Source: an uncultured Sphingomonas sp. | GTDB taxonomy: Bacteria > Pseudomonadota > Alphaproteobacteria > Sphingomonadales > Sphingomonadaceae | Reading direction: 5' to 3' | NCBI RefSeq assembly: GCF_913776855.1 | Contig: NZ_CAJYQD010000023.1 | Coordinates: forward strand, 1-64,000 | DNA: 64,000 nucleotides | Shown here: piece after piece, positions 35,741-44,043 of the stretch | How the letters are laid out: each line of letters opens with the position of its first letter | Numbering within the stretch: the stretch's first letter is position 1 | Notes under the pieces: model-generated | What the model saw: only the letters and a program-made list of their open reading frames with translations | The model's database searches: none | What the model was told of the DNA's origin: nothing | Made by a program: the position numbers and the translations under genes

Positions 35741-37805
35741 CGCCGACCTCCTGCGCGGTCGGGACAGGCGATGCCTTTGCCTTGCGGATCGCGCCGATGC
35801 CGTAGGCGAGGATCGACAGCACGACGACGATGAACAGCACGCACAACGCCGCGTCGATGCGGTCGTTGATGATGATCCGCTGCATCTCCGCCGCCGTCTT
35901 GGCGGGCGCGAGAATTTCACCGCGCGCCAAGGCGTCCGAGAAGACATTGGCGTGGGCGAGGAAGCCGATCTTCGGATTGGCGTCGAACAGCTTCTGCCAG
36001 CCCGCGGTCAGCGTGCAGATCAGCAGCCACGCGGTCGGGATCATCGTCACCCACGCATAACGGTCGCGCTTCATCTTGAAGAGCAGCACCGTCGACAGGA
36101 TCAGCGCGATGGCGGCGAGCATCTGGTTCGAGATGCCGAACAACGGCCACAGCGTGTTGATGCCGCCCAGCGGATCGGTGACGCCGCTATAGAGGAAATA
36201 GCCCCACGCGGCGACGGCGAGCGCGGTACCGATCAGGTTGGGGCCGATGCGGTGCGTTTCCTTCATCGCCGGAATGAAGCTGCCGAGCAGGTCCTGGATC
36301 ATGAAGCGGGCGACGCGCGTACCGGCATCGACCGTGGTCAGGATGAACAGCGCTTCGAACAAAATCGCGAAGTGATACCAGAAGGCCATCATCGCCTGTC
36401 CGCCGATCACTTGGCTGAGGATGTGCGCCATGCCGACCGCCAGCGTCGGCGCACCGCCCGCGCGCGACAGGATGCTGGTTTCGCCGACGTCGCGGGCCAG
36501 CTGGTCGAGCATGTCGGGGGTGATGACGAAGCCCCAGTTGGCGATCGCCTGTGCCGCGCTGTCGGCGGTGGTGCCGATCAGTGCGGCGGGGGCATTCATC
36601 GCGAAATAGACGGCGGGGTCGAGGACGCAGGCAGCGATCAGCGCCATGATCGCCACGAAACTCTCGGTCAGCATCGCGCCATAGCCGATGAAGCGCAGGT
36701 CGGCTTCGCTCGCGACCATCTTCGGCGTGGTGCCGCTGGCGATCAGCGCGTGGAAGCCGGAGACCGCACCGCAGGCGATGGTGATGAACAGGAACGGGAA
36801 GAGCTTGCCCGAAAAGGCCGGGCCGGTGCCGTCGATGAAATGGGTGACCGCCGGCATCTGCAGGTCGGGGCGGACATAGAGGATTCCGAGCGCGAGGCCG
36901 GCGATCACCCCGATCTTAAGGAAGGTCGACAGATAATCGCGCGGGGCAAGCAGCAGCCAGACCGGCGCGACCGAGGCGACGAAGCCGTACGCCATCAGGA
37001 TCAGCGCCAGCGCGGTGCCTGAATAAGTGAACATCGGGGCGAAGACCGGCGAATGCGCCACCGGCTCCCCGCCGATAATTGCCGCCATCAGCAGGACGAA
37101 GCCGATCACCGACATTTCGGCGATCTTGCCGGGGCGCAGGAAGCGGCCGTACAGGCCCATCAGCACCGCGATCGGGATGGTCGCGAAGACGGTGAAGGTG
37201 CCCCACGGACTGCCGGTCAACGCCTTGACCACCACCAGCGCCAGCACCGCCAGCAGGATGACCATGATCATCAGCACGCCGACCAGCGCGATGGTGCCGG
37301 GGATCAGCCCCATTTCGCTGCGGATCATGTCGCCCAGCGACCTTGCATCGCGGCGGGTGGAGAAATAGAGGATCAGGAAATCCTGCACGGCCCCGGCGAA
37401 GACCACGCCGGCGAGCAGCCAGAGCGTGCCGGGCAGATACCCCATCTGTGCCGCAAGGACCGGACCGACCAGTGGGCCAGCCCCGGCGATCGCGGCGAAG
37501 TGGTGGCCGAACAGCACGCCCTTGTGCGTCGGGACGTAATCCAGCCCGTCGTCGCGGCGGACGGCCGGGGTCGGGCGCAACGGATCGACGCGCAGGACGC
37601 GTGACGCGATGAACAGGCCGTAGAAGCGATAGGCGATGGCATAGACGCACATCGATGCGACGACGATCCACAGCGCGTTGACCGGTTCGCCGCGCATCAG
37701 CGCGATCCAGCCCAGCGCGATCGCGCCGACGATGGCGACGATCGCCCAGCCGATCCATTCGCGCGCGGTTTGCGGCGCGATCGGTGTGACTGCTGCGGTC
37801 GCCAT
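35724..37805 (-). CDS. cstA: Carbon starvation protein A, pyruvate/peptide transporter
   Basis: 693 residues with many transmembrane helices. Conserved blocks: ALWIVVASMCVYAIAYRFYG, GVLFGHHFAAIAGAGPLVGP, YLPGTLWLLAGVVFAGAVQD and GGINTLWPLFGISNQMLAAI. CstA family members import pyruvate (BtsT/CstA in E. coli) or peptides under carbon limitation. ATG 37805 follows GGGGAGAG. Upstream open codons are repeat DNA. The YbdD gene overlaps its end. Lies next to the acetate genes, so the block appears specialised for C2-C3 acids. Confidence 0.95.
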   Translation of the reverse strand: MATAAVTPIAPQTAREWIGWAIVAIVGAIALGWIALMRGEPVNALWIVVASMCVYAIAYRFYGLFIASRVLRVDPLRPTPAVRRDDGLDYVPTHKGVLFGHHFAAIAGAGPLVGPVLAAQMGYLPGTLWLLAGVVFAGAVQDFLILYFSTRRDARSLGDMIRSEMGLIPGTIALVGVLMIMVILLAVLALVVVKALTGSPWGTFTVFATIPIAVLMGLYGRFLRPGKIAEMSVIGFVLLMAAIIGGEPVAHSPVFAPMFTYSGTALALILMAYGFVASVAPVWLLLAPRDYLSTFLKIGVIAGLALGILYVRPDLQMPAVTHFIDGTGPAFSGKLFPFLFITIACGAVSGFHALIASGTTPKMVASEADLRFIGYGAMLTESFVAIMALIAACVLDPAVYFAMNAPAALIGTTADSAAQAIANWGFVITPDMLDQLARDVGETSILSRAGGAPTLAVGMAHILSQVIGGQAMMAFWYHFAILFEALFILTTVDAGTRVARFMIQDLLGSFIPAMKETHRIGPNLIGTALAVAAWGYFLYSGVTDPLGGINTLWPLFGISNQMLAAIALILSTVLLFKMKRDRYAWVTMIPTAWLLICTLTAGWQKLFDANPKIGFLAHANVFSDALARGEILAPAKTAAEMQRIIINDRIDAALCVLFIVVVLSILAYGIGAIRKAKASPVPTAQEVGDALPA

Positions 37806-37888
37806 GCGTCTCTCCCCTGTTTTGGGATATTCTTGGCGTAACGCGGCGAGGGATGCCATGGGTTTCGTTGCTCGGGATGATCCTTTCC

Positions 37889-38018
37889 CACCCCGTTTGG
37901 TTCGAGCAGCTTCGAGCCTGTCGAGAAGCGTCCGTCGAGAACGTGGGCGTTTGGGGCAACGCCTTCTCGACTTCGGTTCTCGACAGGCTCGAACCTTCGC
38001 TCGAAGCAAACGGATGGG
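37889..38018. repeat. Family B repeat between cstA and the phosphatase gene
   Basis: An element of about 130 bp with TTCGAGCAGCTTCGAGCCTG and TCGAGAAGCGTCCGTCGAGA on the left and an inverted GTTCTCGACAGGCTCGAACC on the right. It sits in the divergent region of two genes, so it may carry or disrupt promoters. Confidence 0.8.
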
Positions 38019-38046
38019 TTAGGAACAGAAGTGTTAGGAGATACCG

Positions 38047-38544
38047 ATGCCGCAAACCCCATCGATCCTGTTCGTCTGTCTCGGCAATATATGTCGCTCA
38101 CCGTTGGCGGAGGCGGCGTTGCGCGATGCCGCGGCGCGGGCCGGAGTGGCGGTCGAGGTCGATTCGGCCGGGACCGGCGCGTGGCATGTCGGCAACCCGC
38201 CCGACCGCCGAGCGCAGGCCGAGGCGCGGCGGCATGGTATCGACATTTCCGGCTATCGCGGGCGACAGGTGCAGGCGGCGGATTTCCGGCGCTTCGACCA
38301 TATCTATGCCCTCGACCGCGACAATCTGGCGGAGTTGCGACGGCGGGCGCCGATGGATGCTACCGCGGTGGTCGCCCTGCTGATGGACGTGGTGCCGGGG
38401 CGGGAAGGACAGGCGGTGGCCGATCCCTATTATGGCGACGATGCCGGGTTCGCGGTGACGTGGGCCGATGTGTCGGCGGCGGCGGAGGCGATCGTGGCGG
38501 GTTTACACCCCGATCGTCGGTCCCCCGGAGGCGGGAACCCTTAG
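38047..38544 (+). CDS. Low-molecular-weight protein-tyrosine phosphatase
   Basis: 165 residues. Active-site loop CLGNICRSP at residues 11-19 (nucleophile Cys11, Arg17) and the general-acid loop in ADPYYGDDAGF. Cytoplasmic. Targets may include bacterial tyrosine kinases in capsule synthesis, though none is encoded here. The last residues (HPDRRSPGGGNP) come from a family A repeat that begins at 38516 and supplies the stop codon, so the natural C terminus seems replaced. Confidence 0.93.
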   Translation: MPQTPSILFVCLGNICRSPLAEAALRDAAARAGVAVEVDSAGTGAWHVGNPPDRRAQAEARRHGIDISGYRGRQVQAADFRRFDHIYALDRDNLAELRRRAPMDATAVVALLMDVVPGREGQAVADPYYGDDAGFAVTWADVSAAAEAIVAGLHPDRRSPGGGNP

Positions 38545-38609
38545 ACGCCGACGCTGCGATCAGAGCCGGGACGTCAAAATCTATGGATTCCCGCCTTCGC
38601 GAGAATGAC
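38516..38609. repeat. Family A repeat forming the 3' end of the phosphatase gene
   Basis: Diverged left arm GTCGGTCCCCCGGAGGCGGG and right arm ATTCCCGCCTTCGCGAGAATG, with the spacer GACGCCGACGCTG seen in other copies. The phosphatase reading frame runs into the left arm and ends at 38544. Confidence 0.75.
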
Positions 38610-38623
38610 GAGGCTGGTGGCAA

Positions 38624-39253
38624 TCACCCCCCGAACGACCGCCCGCCGCCCCAGCCGCCGCTGGAGCGCGCGCTCACCCGGCCGCCGAAGCCGCCGCGCG
38701 AGACGACCGAGCTGCGCGTCTGGATGCGCTGGGTCGTGACCGGGGTCGTGATCGCCTTGCTGCCGACATTGTAGCGATAGCCGTTGTTCGGGCTGAGATA
38801 GGCGCCCGACCCAGTGTACCAGCCGCCACCGCCGTTGCCGTCGCGCCGTTCGCGGTACAGTCCGCCGTAATTGTAGCGCGCCGAGTTGTTGTTGAATATC
38901 TGTCCGATCAGAAAGCCGGTGAGGAGCGGGGTGAAGAAGCTCTGTCCGCCTTCGCTGCGGCGCTGGCACTGCGCGGCGCCGAACTGTTCCTCGCACAGGG
39001 CCTGGCTGTCGTAGCGCGGCGCGGCCTTGGCGTCGTCGTTGAACGCCTTTTGCTGGGCGGCGACGCAGGTGGCACGGTCGTACTGGCCGCTGTCGACGCA
39101 TTGCTGGATCGTCTGGAACGCGGCGACCTCGGTCGGCGGGCCGAAGCGGGCCTGTTCGTTATTGTCGTCACAGCCCGACAGCATCGCGACCGCACCGACG
39201 GCGGTGAGGCCGGCGGCGACCGAGCGTTTGCGGCGGGGGGGCAGGGTGGTCAT
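38624..39253 (-). CDS. DUF1190 lipoprotein-like protein (YgiB/YjfM family)
   Basis: 209 residues. The N terminus is basic, then AGLTAVGAVAMLSGCDD with a lipobox-like LSGC, suggesting a lipoprotein. The body matches the DUF1190 pattern: Cys-rich EQCVDSG/YDRATCVAAQQKAF, LCEEQFGAAQC and a membrane-like TPLLTGFLIGQI, followed by a Gly/Ser/Tyr-rich tail. In E. coli yjfM neighbours yjfL and yjfC, as here. Its ATG lies 11 bp past the DUF350 gene, so they form one operon. Function unknown, envelope location likely. Confidence 0.9.
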   Translation of the reverse strand: MTTLPPRRKRSVAAGLTAVGAVAMLSGCDDNNEQARFGPPTEVAAFQTIQQCVDSGQYDRATCVAAQQKAFNDDAKAAPRYDSQALCEEQFGAAQCQRRSEGGQSFFTPLLTGFLIGQIFNNNSARYNYGGLYRERRDGNGGGGWYTGSGAYLSPNNGYRYNVGSKAITTPVTTQRIQTRSSVVSRGGFGGRVSARSSGGWGGGRSFGG

Positions 39254-39264
39254 GGATCGGCCCT

Positions 39265-39678
39265 TCAATAGGTCATCGACGCGGCGTTGAGCAGGCCGAC
39301 CCCGATCGAGGTCGCCGCGCTGTAGGTCGCGCTGGCGAGGTTGCCGGCTTCGATCCGCTGCGCCATGTCGCGCACGACGACGCGGCGGATGATGAGCGCG
39401 GCGACGATCTGGATCACGCCGGCAAGCAGTGCCCAGGCGGCAAATTCGACAACGCCGCTGGTTACTTCGAGCGCGGAGGCGAGTGGCAGCGCGAAGCCGA
39501 TGATCGCCCCGCCCAGCGCCACCGCCGCGGCGGTGTTGTTCGCTGCGATCAGCGCGCGTTCGTCATAAGGGGTCGAGACCTGATACAGCCATTTGAAGAC
39601 GGTCAGGAACAGGCAGGCAAGGCCGAAGGCGACGATGAAATGCAGCGCCCCGTTCGTGAAATAGGCCATGTCGAACAT
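39265..39678 (-). CDS. DUF350 membrane protein (YjfL family)
   Basis: 137 residues, four predicted helices: about 8-30, 46-68, 75-97 and 112-132. The pattern YDERALIAANNTAAAVALGGAIIGFALPL is the DUF350 signature, including the polar residues within helix 2. Family members occur with PspA, DUF1190 and glutathionylspermidine-synthase-like genes. Starts 13 bp after the DUF2491 stop. Inner-membrane location; molecular role not known. Confidence 0.92.
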   Translation of the reverse strand: MFDMAYFTNGALHFIVAFGLACLFLTVFKWLYQVSTPYDERALIAANNTAAAVALGGAIIGFALPLASALEVTSGVVEFAAWALLAGVIQIVAALIIRRVVVRDMAQRIEAGNLASATYSAATSIGVGLLNAASMTY

Positions 39679-39691
39679 CGCGGTCCCCTTG

Positions 39692-40330
39692 TCAGGCGTT
39701 GAATTCGGCGGGCAGCAGCGGCAGCCCGACCATGATCTCGTGCGTCAGGTCGCCACCCTCGGGCTGCATCGCCAGCGCCAGCAGCAGTTCCTGCCCCTCG
39801 GGCGGGACTTCGCGGGCGTACAGCATACAGGCCTGCTTGATGTGGCGGACCGGGCGACCGGTGCGTTCCTCATAGACCGCTTCCCATAGTTCCACCGGCG
39901 GCTGCACCCGGTCGTCGTCGGGATACCAGAAGCGGTCGAAGCGGGCGAGGCCGGGTTCGTCCCACAGCGGCTGCGACAGGCGGTTCCGGAAGGCGCCGGT
40001 ATCGGCCCAGTTGGTCGGATAGGTCGACGACCACGGGCGGAACAGGGTGAAGTCGTCGGCATCCGACCCGTCGGCGCGCTGGCTGACCGCCTGCAACATC
40101 AGTTCGTCGTCGGTGTAGAACCGGTGGACATGGCTGCCATCGTCGAGCCGGATCAGCCCCTGTGCGGTGATTTCCAGCGTGTCGCGGTCGAGGGTGAAGG
40201 CCGCACCGGTTAGCCGCCGCCACGCCAGCGCGTCCAGCCGCACCTGTCGCCCGATGGTGATGTTGCGCACCACCGCCACCGCCGGGGTTTCTTCACGGGG
40301 AGCGCCGCCGAACAGGCTGCCGAAAATCAT
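39692..40330 (-). CDS. DUF2491 protein (YjfK family)
   Basis: 212 residues, soluble, starting MIFGSLFGG. Contains QVRLDALAWRRL, HRFYTDDELMLQAVS, then DEPGLARFDRFWYPDDD and EERTGRPVRHIKQACMLYAR. This matches the DUF2491 family. YjfK sits in the yjfIJKLMC set of E. coli. Its ATG overlaps the K+ channel stop by 4 bp, so it is translationally coupled to the channel, an arrangement not present in E. coli. Function unknown. Confidence 0.88.
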   Translation of the reverse strand: MIFGSLFGGAPREETPAVAVVRNITIGRQVRLDALAWRRLTGAAFTLDRDTLEITAQGLIRLDDGSHVHRFYTDDELMLQAVSQRADGSDADDFTLFRPWSSTYPTNWADTGAFRNRLSQPLWDEPGLARFDRFWYPDDDRVQPPVELWEAVYEERTGRPVRHIKQACMLYAREVPPEGQELLLALAMQPEGGDLTHEIMVGLPLLPAEFNA

Positions 40331-41331
40331 GCCGCGATCCTTGTGCGCGCGATGTAGAACAGCCGGTCGCCGACCGCGATCTGGCCTGCGGGGTCGAATA
40401 CCGGCGAATTGCTGCCAGCACCACAGGTTGCGACCAATATCCCGCCCTTCGCCCGAAGGTCGCGCGCGGCGTCGTCGAAACTGCCGCCGGTGCGTGCGGT
40501 GGTGGCATAGAGCGTCCCGCCATCGTCGGTGTGGCTGGCCAGCTGGGCGATCAGGCGGCTGGAGCCGGGATCGCTCAGTGCCTTCACCACCAGCTCGACC
40601 GTCGGGGTCAGCACGACCTCCACCTGCGGGCAATGCGCGGCGAGCAACCCGGCAGTGTCGGCATCGCGCAGGAAGCAGACGACATGGCCGGTGTCGTTGA
40701 GCGCGGTGACGGCCAGCGTTGCGGCCAGCGTATCGGGGTCGGACGGGCCATAGACGATCACCCGCTCCGCCGTCGCAACCCCGGCGCGGCGCAGATCGGC
40801 GGGCGCGGTGAGCGAGCCTACGCGGACGAAGCGATGCGTCGCGGCGTCGCCCGACAATTCCTGCGTCGCGACCAGCACCAGTTCGTGGCCCTGCCCGTCG
40901 GCGACGATCTCCGCGATCATCCGGGGCGTGCGATCGGGGTCGTAGCCGACCAGGACGATATGGCCGCGCATCGCGCTATAGTCCCCCAACCCCATGCGCC
41001 GTCGCCGCCAGCGCGCCGACACACCGGCAAAAGCGCGGGCGATCGACACGGTGAACAGCGCGATCGCGCCGGGCATGACGAACAGCGCGGTGACGATCCG
41101 GCCCATGTCCGATTTCGGCGACAGGTCGCCATAGCCGACCGTCGAGGCGGTCGTCGCATACCAGTAGAGATAGGCCGACGGGCGCAGCAGGTCGGTTTCG
41201 CCCGCGAACGACAGCAGCTCCCACGACAGGGTCATGTGCAGGACCAGCAGTGCGAACAGCACGCCGCGATGCAGTTCGCTGGCCGCGAGATAGAGGCGCC
41301 GCAGATATGTGCCCAGACTGAATGGCTTCAT
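40327..41331 (-). CDS. Two-helix potassium channel with RCK-like cytoplasmic domain
   Basis: 334 residues. Helix 1 is about 24-44, the pore loop carries the selectivity filter TVGYGD at 64-69, and helix 2 is about 79-103. A Rossmann/RCK-type domain begins GHIVLVGYDPDRTP near 123 and continues through ALNDTGHVVCFLRDAD to a C-terminal domain with GDRLFYIARTR. K+ permeation is clear from the filter. The gating ligand is unknown. First gene of the minus-strand operon, divergent from the DUF2170 gene with 93 bp between. Confidence 0.92.
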   Translation of the reverse strand: MKPFSLGTYLRRLYLAASELHRGVLFALLVLHMTLSWELLSFAGETDLLRPSAYLYWYATTASTVGYGDLSPKSDMGRIVTALFVMPGAIALFTVSIARAFAGVSARWRRRRMGLGDYSAMRGHIVLVGYDPDRTPRMIAEIVADGQGHELVLVATQELSGDAATHRFVRVGSLTAPADLRRAGVATAERVIVYGPSDPDTLAATLAVTALNDTGHVVCFLRDADTAGLLAAHCPQVEVVLTPTVELVVKALSDPGSSRLIAQLASHTDDGGTLYATTARTGGSFDDAARDLRAKGGILVATCGAGSNSPVFDPAGQIAVGDRLFYIARTRIAA

Positions 41332-41424
41332 TCCTCGACTGCCCCCGCACCTTGCTTTTTGGTCGCGCCTTATGCTTGGGGTGTCAAGCATGGCCAACAC
41401 ACCGGCCGCGTTTCGGAGGGATGA

Positions 41425-41856
41425 ATGGACGACACACCCCGTAGCTGGACGACCACGGGCCTTGCCGATGCCTTGCGTGGGGCCGAGTTTGCCGACGAGC
41501 TGAGCGTCGAGCGGATCGAGCAGGCCGAACCGGTGCTTAAGGTCACCATGCATCATTTCGGCGACCTCGCCATCTTCGCCTCGGTCGCGGGCGAGCAGAT
41601 CGTCGTGTCGTCGCTGTTGTGGCCGGTCGACGAACAGGCGGAACCGGACGCGTTCAACCGGTTCCTGCTGAAGACGCAGAAGCTGGTGCCGCTGTCGAAT
41701 TTCGCCATCGCCGAAGTCGGCGGACGCGAATATTATGAGCTGGTGGGTGAGCTGTCGGTCGAATCGTCGCTGCATACCGTCCTGATCGAACTGCGCGTGC
41801 TGGCGCAGAACGCGATCGAGGCGGCGTCCGAGCTGCGCACCGAATTTGCCGCGTAA
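41425..41856 (+). CDS. DUF2170 protein (YjfI family)
   Basis: 143 residues, acidic and soluble. Recognisable by DDTPRSWTTTGLADALRG, VKVTMHHFGDLAIFASVAG-type sequence, FLLKTQKLVPLSNF and EYYELVGELSVESSLHTVL. YjfI precedes the PspA-like yjfJ in E. coli, the same order as here with a 13-bp gap. ATG 41425 follows TTCGGAGGGATGA. Role not established; it may act with the PspA-like protein. Confidence 0.88.
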   Translation: MDDTPRSWTTTGLADALRGAEFADELSVERIEQAEPVLKVTMHHFGDLAIFASVAGEQIVVSSLLWPVDEQAEPDAFNRFLLKTQKLVPLSNFAIAEVGGREYYELVGELSVESSLHTVLIELRVLAQNAIEAASELRTEFAA

Positions 41857-41869
41857 CGGAGTAGGTTGG

Positions 41870-42613
41870 ATGTCGATGTGGAAGAATCTGGTCGCGCTGG
41901 TCCGCGGCACCGCGCATGAAACCGGCCAGTCGATCGTCGATGCGAAGGCGCTGACGATCCTCGACCAGCAGATCCGCGATGCCGGGTCGCTGCAAGCGAA
42001 GGCGCGCGACGACCTGGCGACGCTGACCGCCAAGCGGCGGATGATCGAAAAGGAGCTGGAGGCGCTTACCTCGCAGCGGGACAAGTATGAATCGTCGGCG
42101 CGCGCGGCGATGGCGCGCGGCGACATGGACCTGGCGCGCGAAGTCGCCGAGCGGCTGGCGACGATCGAAAGCGAGGCGACGCTCAAGACGCCGCAGATCG
42201 CCGACATGCGCGCCGCCGAGGACAAGATTCGCGCGATCATCAAGACCGGCGACGGCAAGATCGACGCGCTGCGCCGTGAGGTGGACGTGGTGCGCGCCAA
42301 CGAGAGCGTGCAGAAGGCGCAGGCGTCGGTCGCCAGCAGCTATGGCGGGGCGGCATCGTCGCTGGGATCGGCGGCGGACAGCCTCGCCCGGCTGAAGGAG
42401 CGGCAGGCGATCCGCGAGGAGAAGTTCCGCGCATCGGCCGAGCTGGAGGATATGCGCACCGGCGCCGACCTCGATTCCAAGCTGAAGGCTGCCGGGCTGC
42501 TGCCCGGATCGTCGAGCGCCGACGACATCCTCGCGCGGCTGTCGCAGCCCAAGGACGCCGCGCCGCGCCTGTCGGACGGCACGCGCGACGGCGGGACGAT
42601 CGGGCGCGACTGA
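41870..42613 (+). CDS. PspA/IM30 family coiled-coil protein (YjfJ-like)
   Basis: 247 residues, mostly alpha-helical coiled coil. It starts MSMWKNLVALVRGTAHE, then ALTILDQQIRDAG, KRRMIEKELEALTSQRDK and REVAERLATIESEA, as in the ESCRT-III-related PspA/Vipp1 superfamily that binds and remodels stressed membranes. The N-terminal amphipathic helix is compatible with membrane binding. Its stop overlaps the next start by one base (TGATG). No pspF, pspB or pspC is nearby, so this is not the classical phage-shock operon. Confidence 0.92.
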   Translation: MSMWKNLVALVRGTAHETGQSIVDAKALTILDQQIRDAGSLQAKARDDLATLTAKRRMIEKELEALTSQRDKYESSARAAMARGDMDLAREVAERLATIESEATLKTPQIADMRAAEDKIRAIIKTGDGKIDALRREVDVVRANESVQKAQASVASSYGGAASSLGSAADSLARLKERQAIREEKFRASAELEDMRTGADLDSKLKAAGLLPGSSSADDILARLSQPKDAAPRLSDGTRDGGTIGRD

Positions 42614-43776
42614 TGGAACGCCGCGCGGTCGCCCCCCGTCCCGACTGGCGGGCGACCGCCGAGCGGATGGGATTCACCTTCCACCATCAGGACGGACAGA
42701 AATATTGGGAGGAGGGGGCCTATTACGCCTTCTCGCTCGACGCGGTGGAGCAGGGGATCGAAGGTCCCAGTGCGGAACTGCACGGCCTGTGCCGCGATCT
42801 GGTGGACGAGGTGGTCGGCAGCGACACGCTGATGCACCGCCTCGCCATCCCGCAAGATATGCGCGACGTGGTGGCGGCGTCGTGGCGCGCCCATGCGCCG
42901 TCGCTTTATGGGCGGTTCGACTTCGCCTTCGACGGAACCGGCCCGGCGAAGCTGCTGGAATATAACGCCGATACGCCGACCAGCATCTTCGAGACCGCGC
43001 TGTTCCAGTGGCAGTGGCTGGAGGATCGCATCGCCGAGGGCACGCTGCCCGAGGGTGCGGACCAGTATAACAGGCTGCACGATGCGCTGGTCGAACGCTT
43101 CGGCGCGCTGTTCACGCGCGGCAGCACGGTGCATTTCGCGTCGGTCGACGACCATGTCGAGGACCGGCAGACGGTCCGCTATCTGGAGGATGTCGCGCGG
43201 CAGGCCGGGCTGGACCCGGCGTTCGTCGCGATCGACCGGATCGGCGTCGATGGCGACGGGGCGTTCGTCGATGGTGACGACGTGCTGATCGGCGCACTGT
43301 TCAAGCTGTACCCGTGGGAGGATATGCTGCGCGAACCCTATGCCAAGGAACTGGCGGCGACCAAGACGCTGTTCCTCGAACCGGCATGGAAGGCGCTGTT
43401 GTCGAACAAGGGTATCCTGCCGCTGTTGTGGCAGCGGCACCGGGGGCATCCGAACTTGCTGCCGGCCGCCTTTGCCGACGATGCGGCGGCGCTGGCGGAG
43501 ATCGGCGATGCCTATGTCCGCAAGCCGATCTTTTCGCGCGAGGGGTGGGATATCGAGCTGTTCGATGGAGCGACCACCGCGCGCGGGCCGGACGGCGGCT
43601 ATGGCGAGGAAGGGCATATCGTCCAGGCGCTCAGCCCGCTGCCGGTATTCGACGGCAACCATGCGGTGGTTGGGTCGTGGATCGTCGGCGACGAGGCGGT
43701 CGCGCTGTCGGTGCGCGAGGATGACGGGCCGATCACCCGCGATCTGGCGCGGTTCGTGCCGCACGCGATTGTTTGA
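42613..43776 (+). CDS. Glutathionylspermidine-synthase-like ATP-grasp ligase (YjfC family)
   Basis: 387 residues corresponding to the ATP-grasp synthetase half of GspSA, without the amidase half. Conserved pieces: FHHQDGQKYWEEGAYYAF, LLEYNADTPTSIFETALFQW, ALFKLYPWEDMLREPYA, NKGILPLLWQRHRGHPNLL, YVRKPIFSREGWDIE. It likely forms an amide bond using ATP. In E. coli YjfC did not account for glutathionylspermidine synthesis as far as I know, so the substrate is open. Coupled to the PspA-like gene. Confidence 0.9.
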   Translation: MERRAVAPRPDWRATAERMGFTFHHQDGQKYWEEGAYYAFSLDAVEQGIEGPSAELHGLCRDLVDEVVGSDTLMHRLAIPQDMRDVVAASWRAHAPSLYGRFDFAFDGTGPAKLLEYNADTPTSIFETALFQWQWLEDRIAEGTLPEGADQYNRLHDALVERFGALFTRGSTVHFASVDDHVEDRQTVRYLEDVARQAGLDPAFVAIDRIGVDGDGAFVDGDDVLIGALFKLYPWEDMLREPYAKELAATKTLFLEPAWKALLSNKGILPLLWQRHRGHPNLLPAAFADDAAALAEIGDAYVRKPIFSREGWDIELFDGATTARGPDGGYGEEGHIVQALSPLPVFDGNHAVVGSWIVGDEAVALSVREDDGPITRDLARFVPHAIV

Positions 43777-43800
43777 GGGGGGCTGTTCCGCAAACGCCCC

Positions 43801-43896
43801 GTCATTCCGGCGTAGGCCGGAATCCATTGTGTCGGGTGTTCTCGATGGAGGCGCGACGGGGCCGCTTCCATGGATCCCGGCCTTCGCCGGGATGAC
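43801..43896. repeat. Family A inverted-pair repeat
   Basis: Arms GTCATTCCGGCGTAGGCCGG and CCCGGCCTTCGCCGGGATGAC; spacer similar to the copy at 57458-57553 (GTGTCGGG, GATGGA). Confidence 0.85.
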
Positions 43897-43927
43897 GAAG
43901 GGGTAGAGACGGTGCGTAACTATCATC

Positions 43928-44021
43928 GTCGTTCCCGCGCAGGCGGGAACCCATTGCCGCTGACGATCATGATGGAGTCGCGACGGTAGCGTGTATGGAT
44001 TCCCGCCTTCGCGGGAATGAC
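43928..44021. repeat. Family A inverted-pair repeat, adjacent copy
   Basis: Arms GTCGTTCCCGCGCAGGCGGG and CCCGCCTTCGCGGGAATGAC, followed by a 13-bp remnant (GCGGGAATGACGG) at 44031. Two copies in tandem fill the gap between convergent genes. Confidence 0.85.
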
Positions 44022-44043
44022 GATCGGGGTGCGGGAATGACGG

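Noticed and set aside
41332..41424. Sigma-54 promoter for the PspA-like operon, as in classical psp
   Set aside because: No GG-N10-GC pattern at proper spacing was found, and no PspF gene is near.
43801..44021. CRISPR array
   Set aside because: Only two imperfect inverted-pair elements with related spacers, no regular direct repeats and no cas genes.
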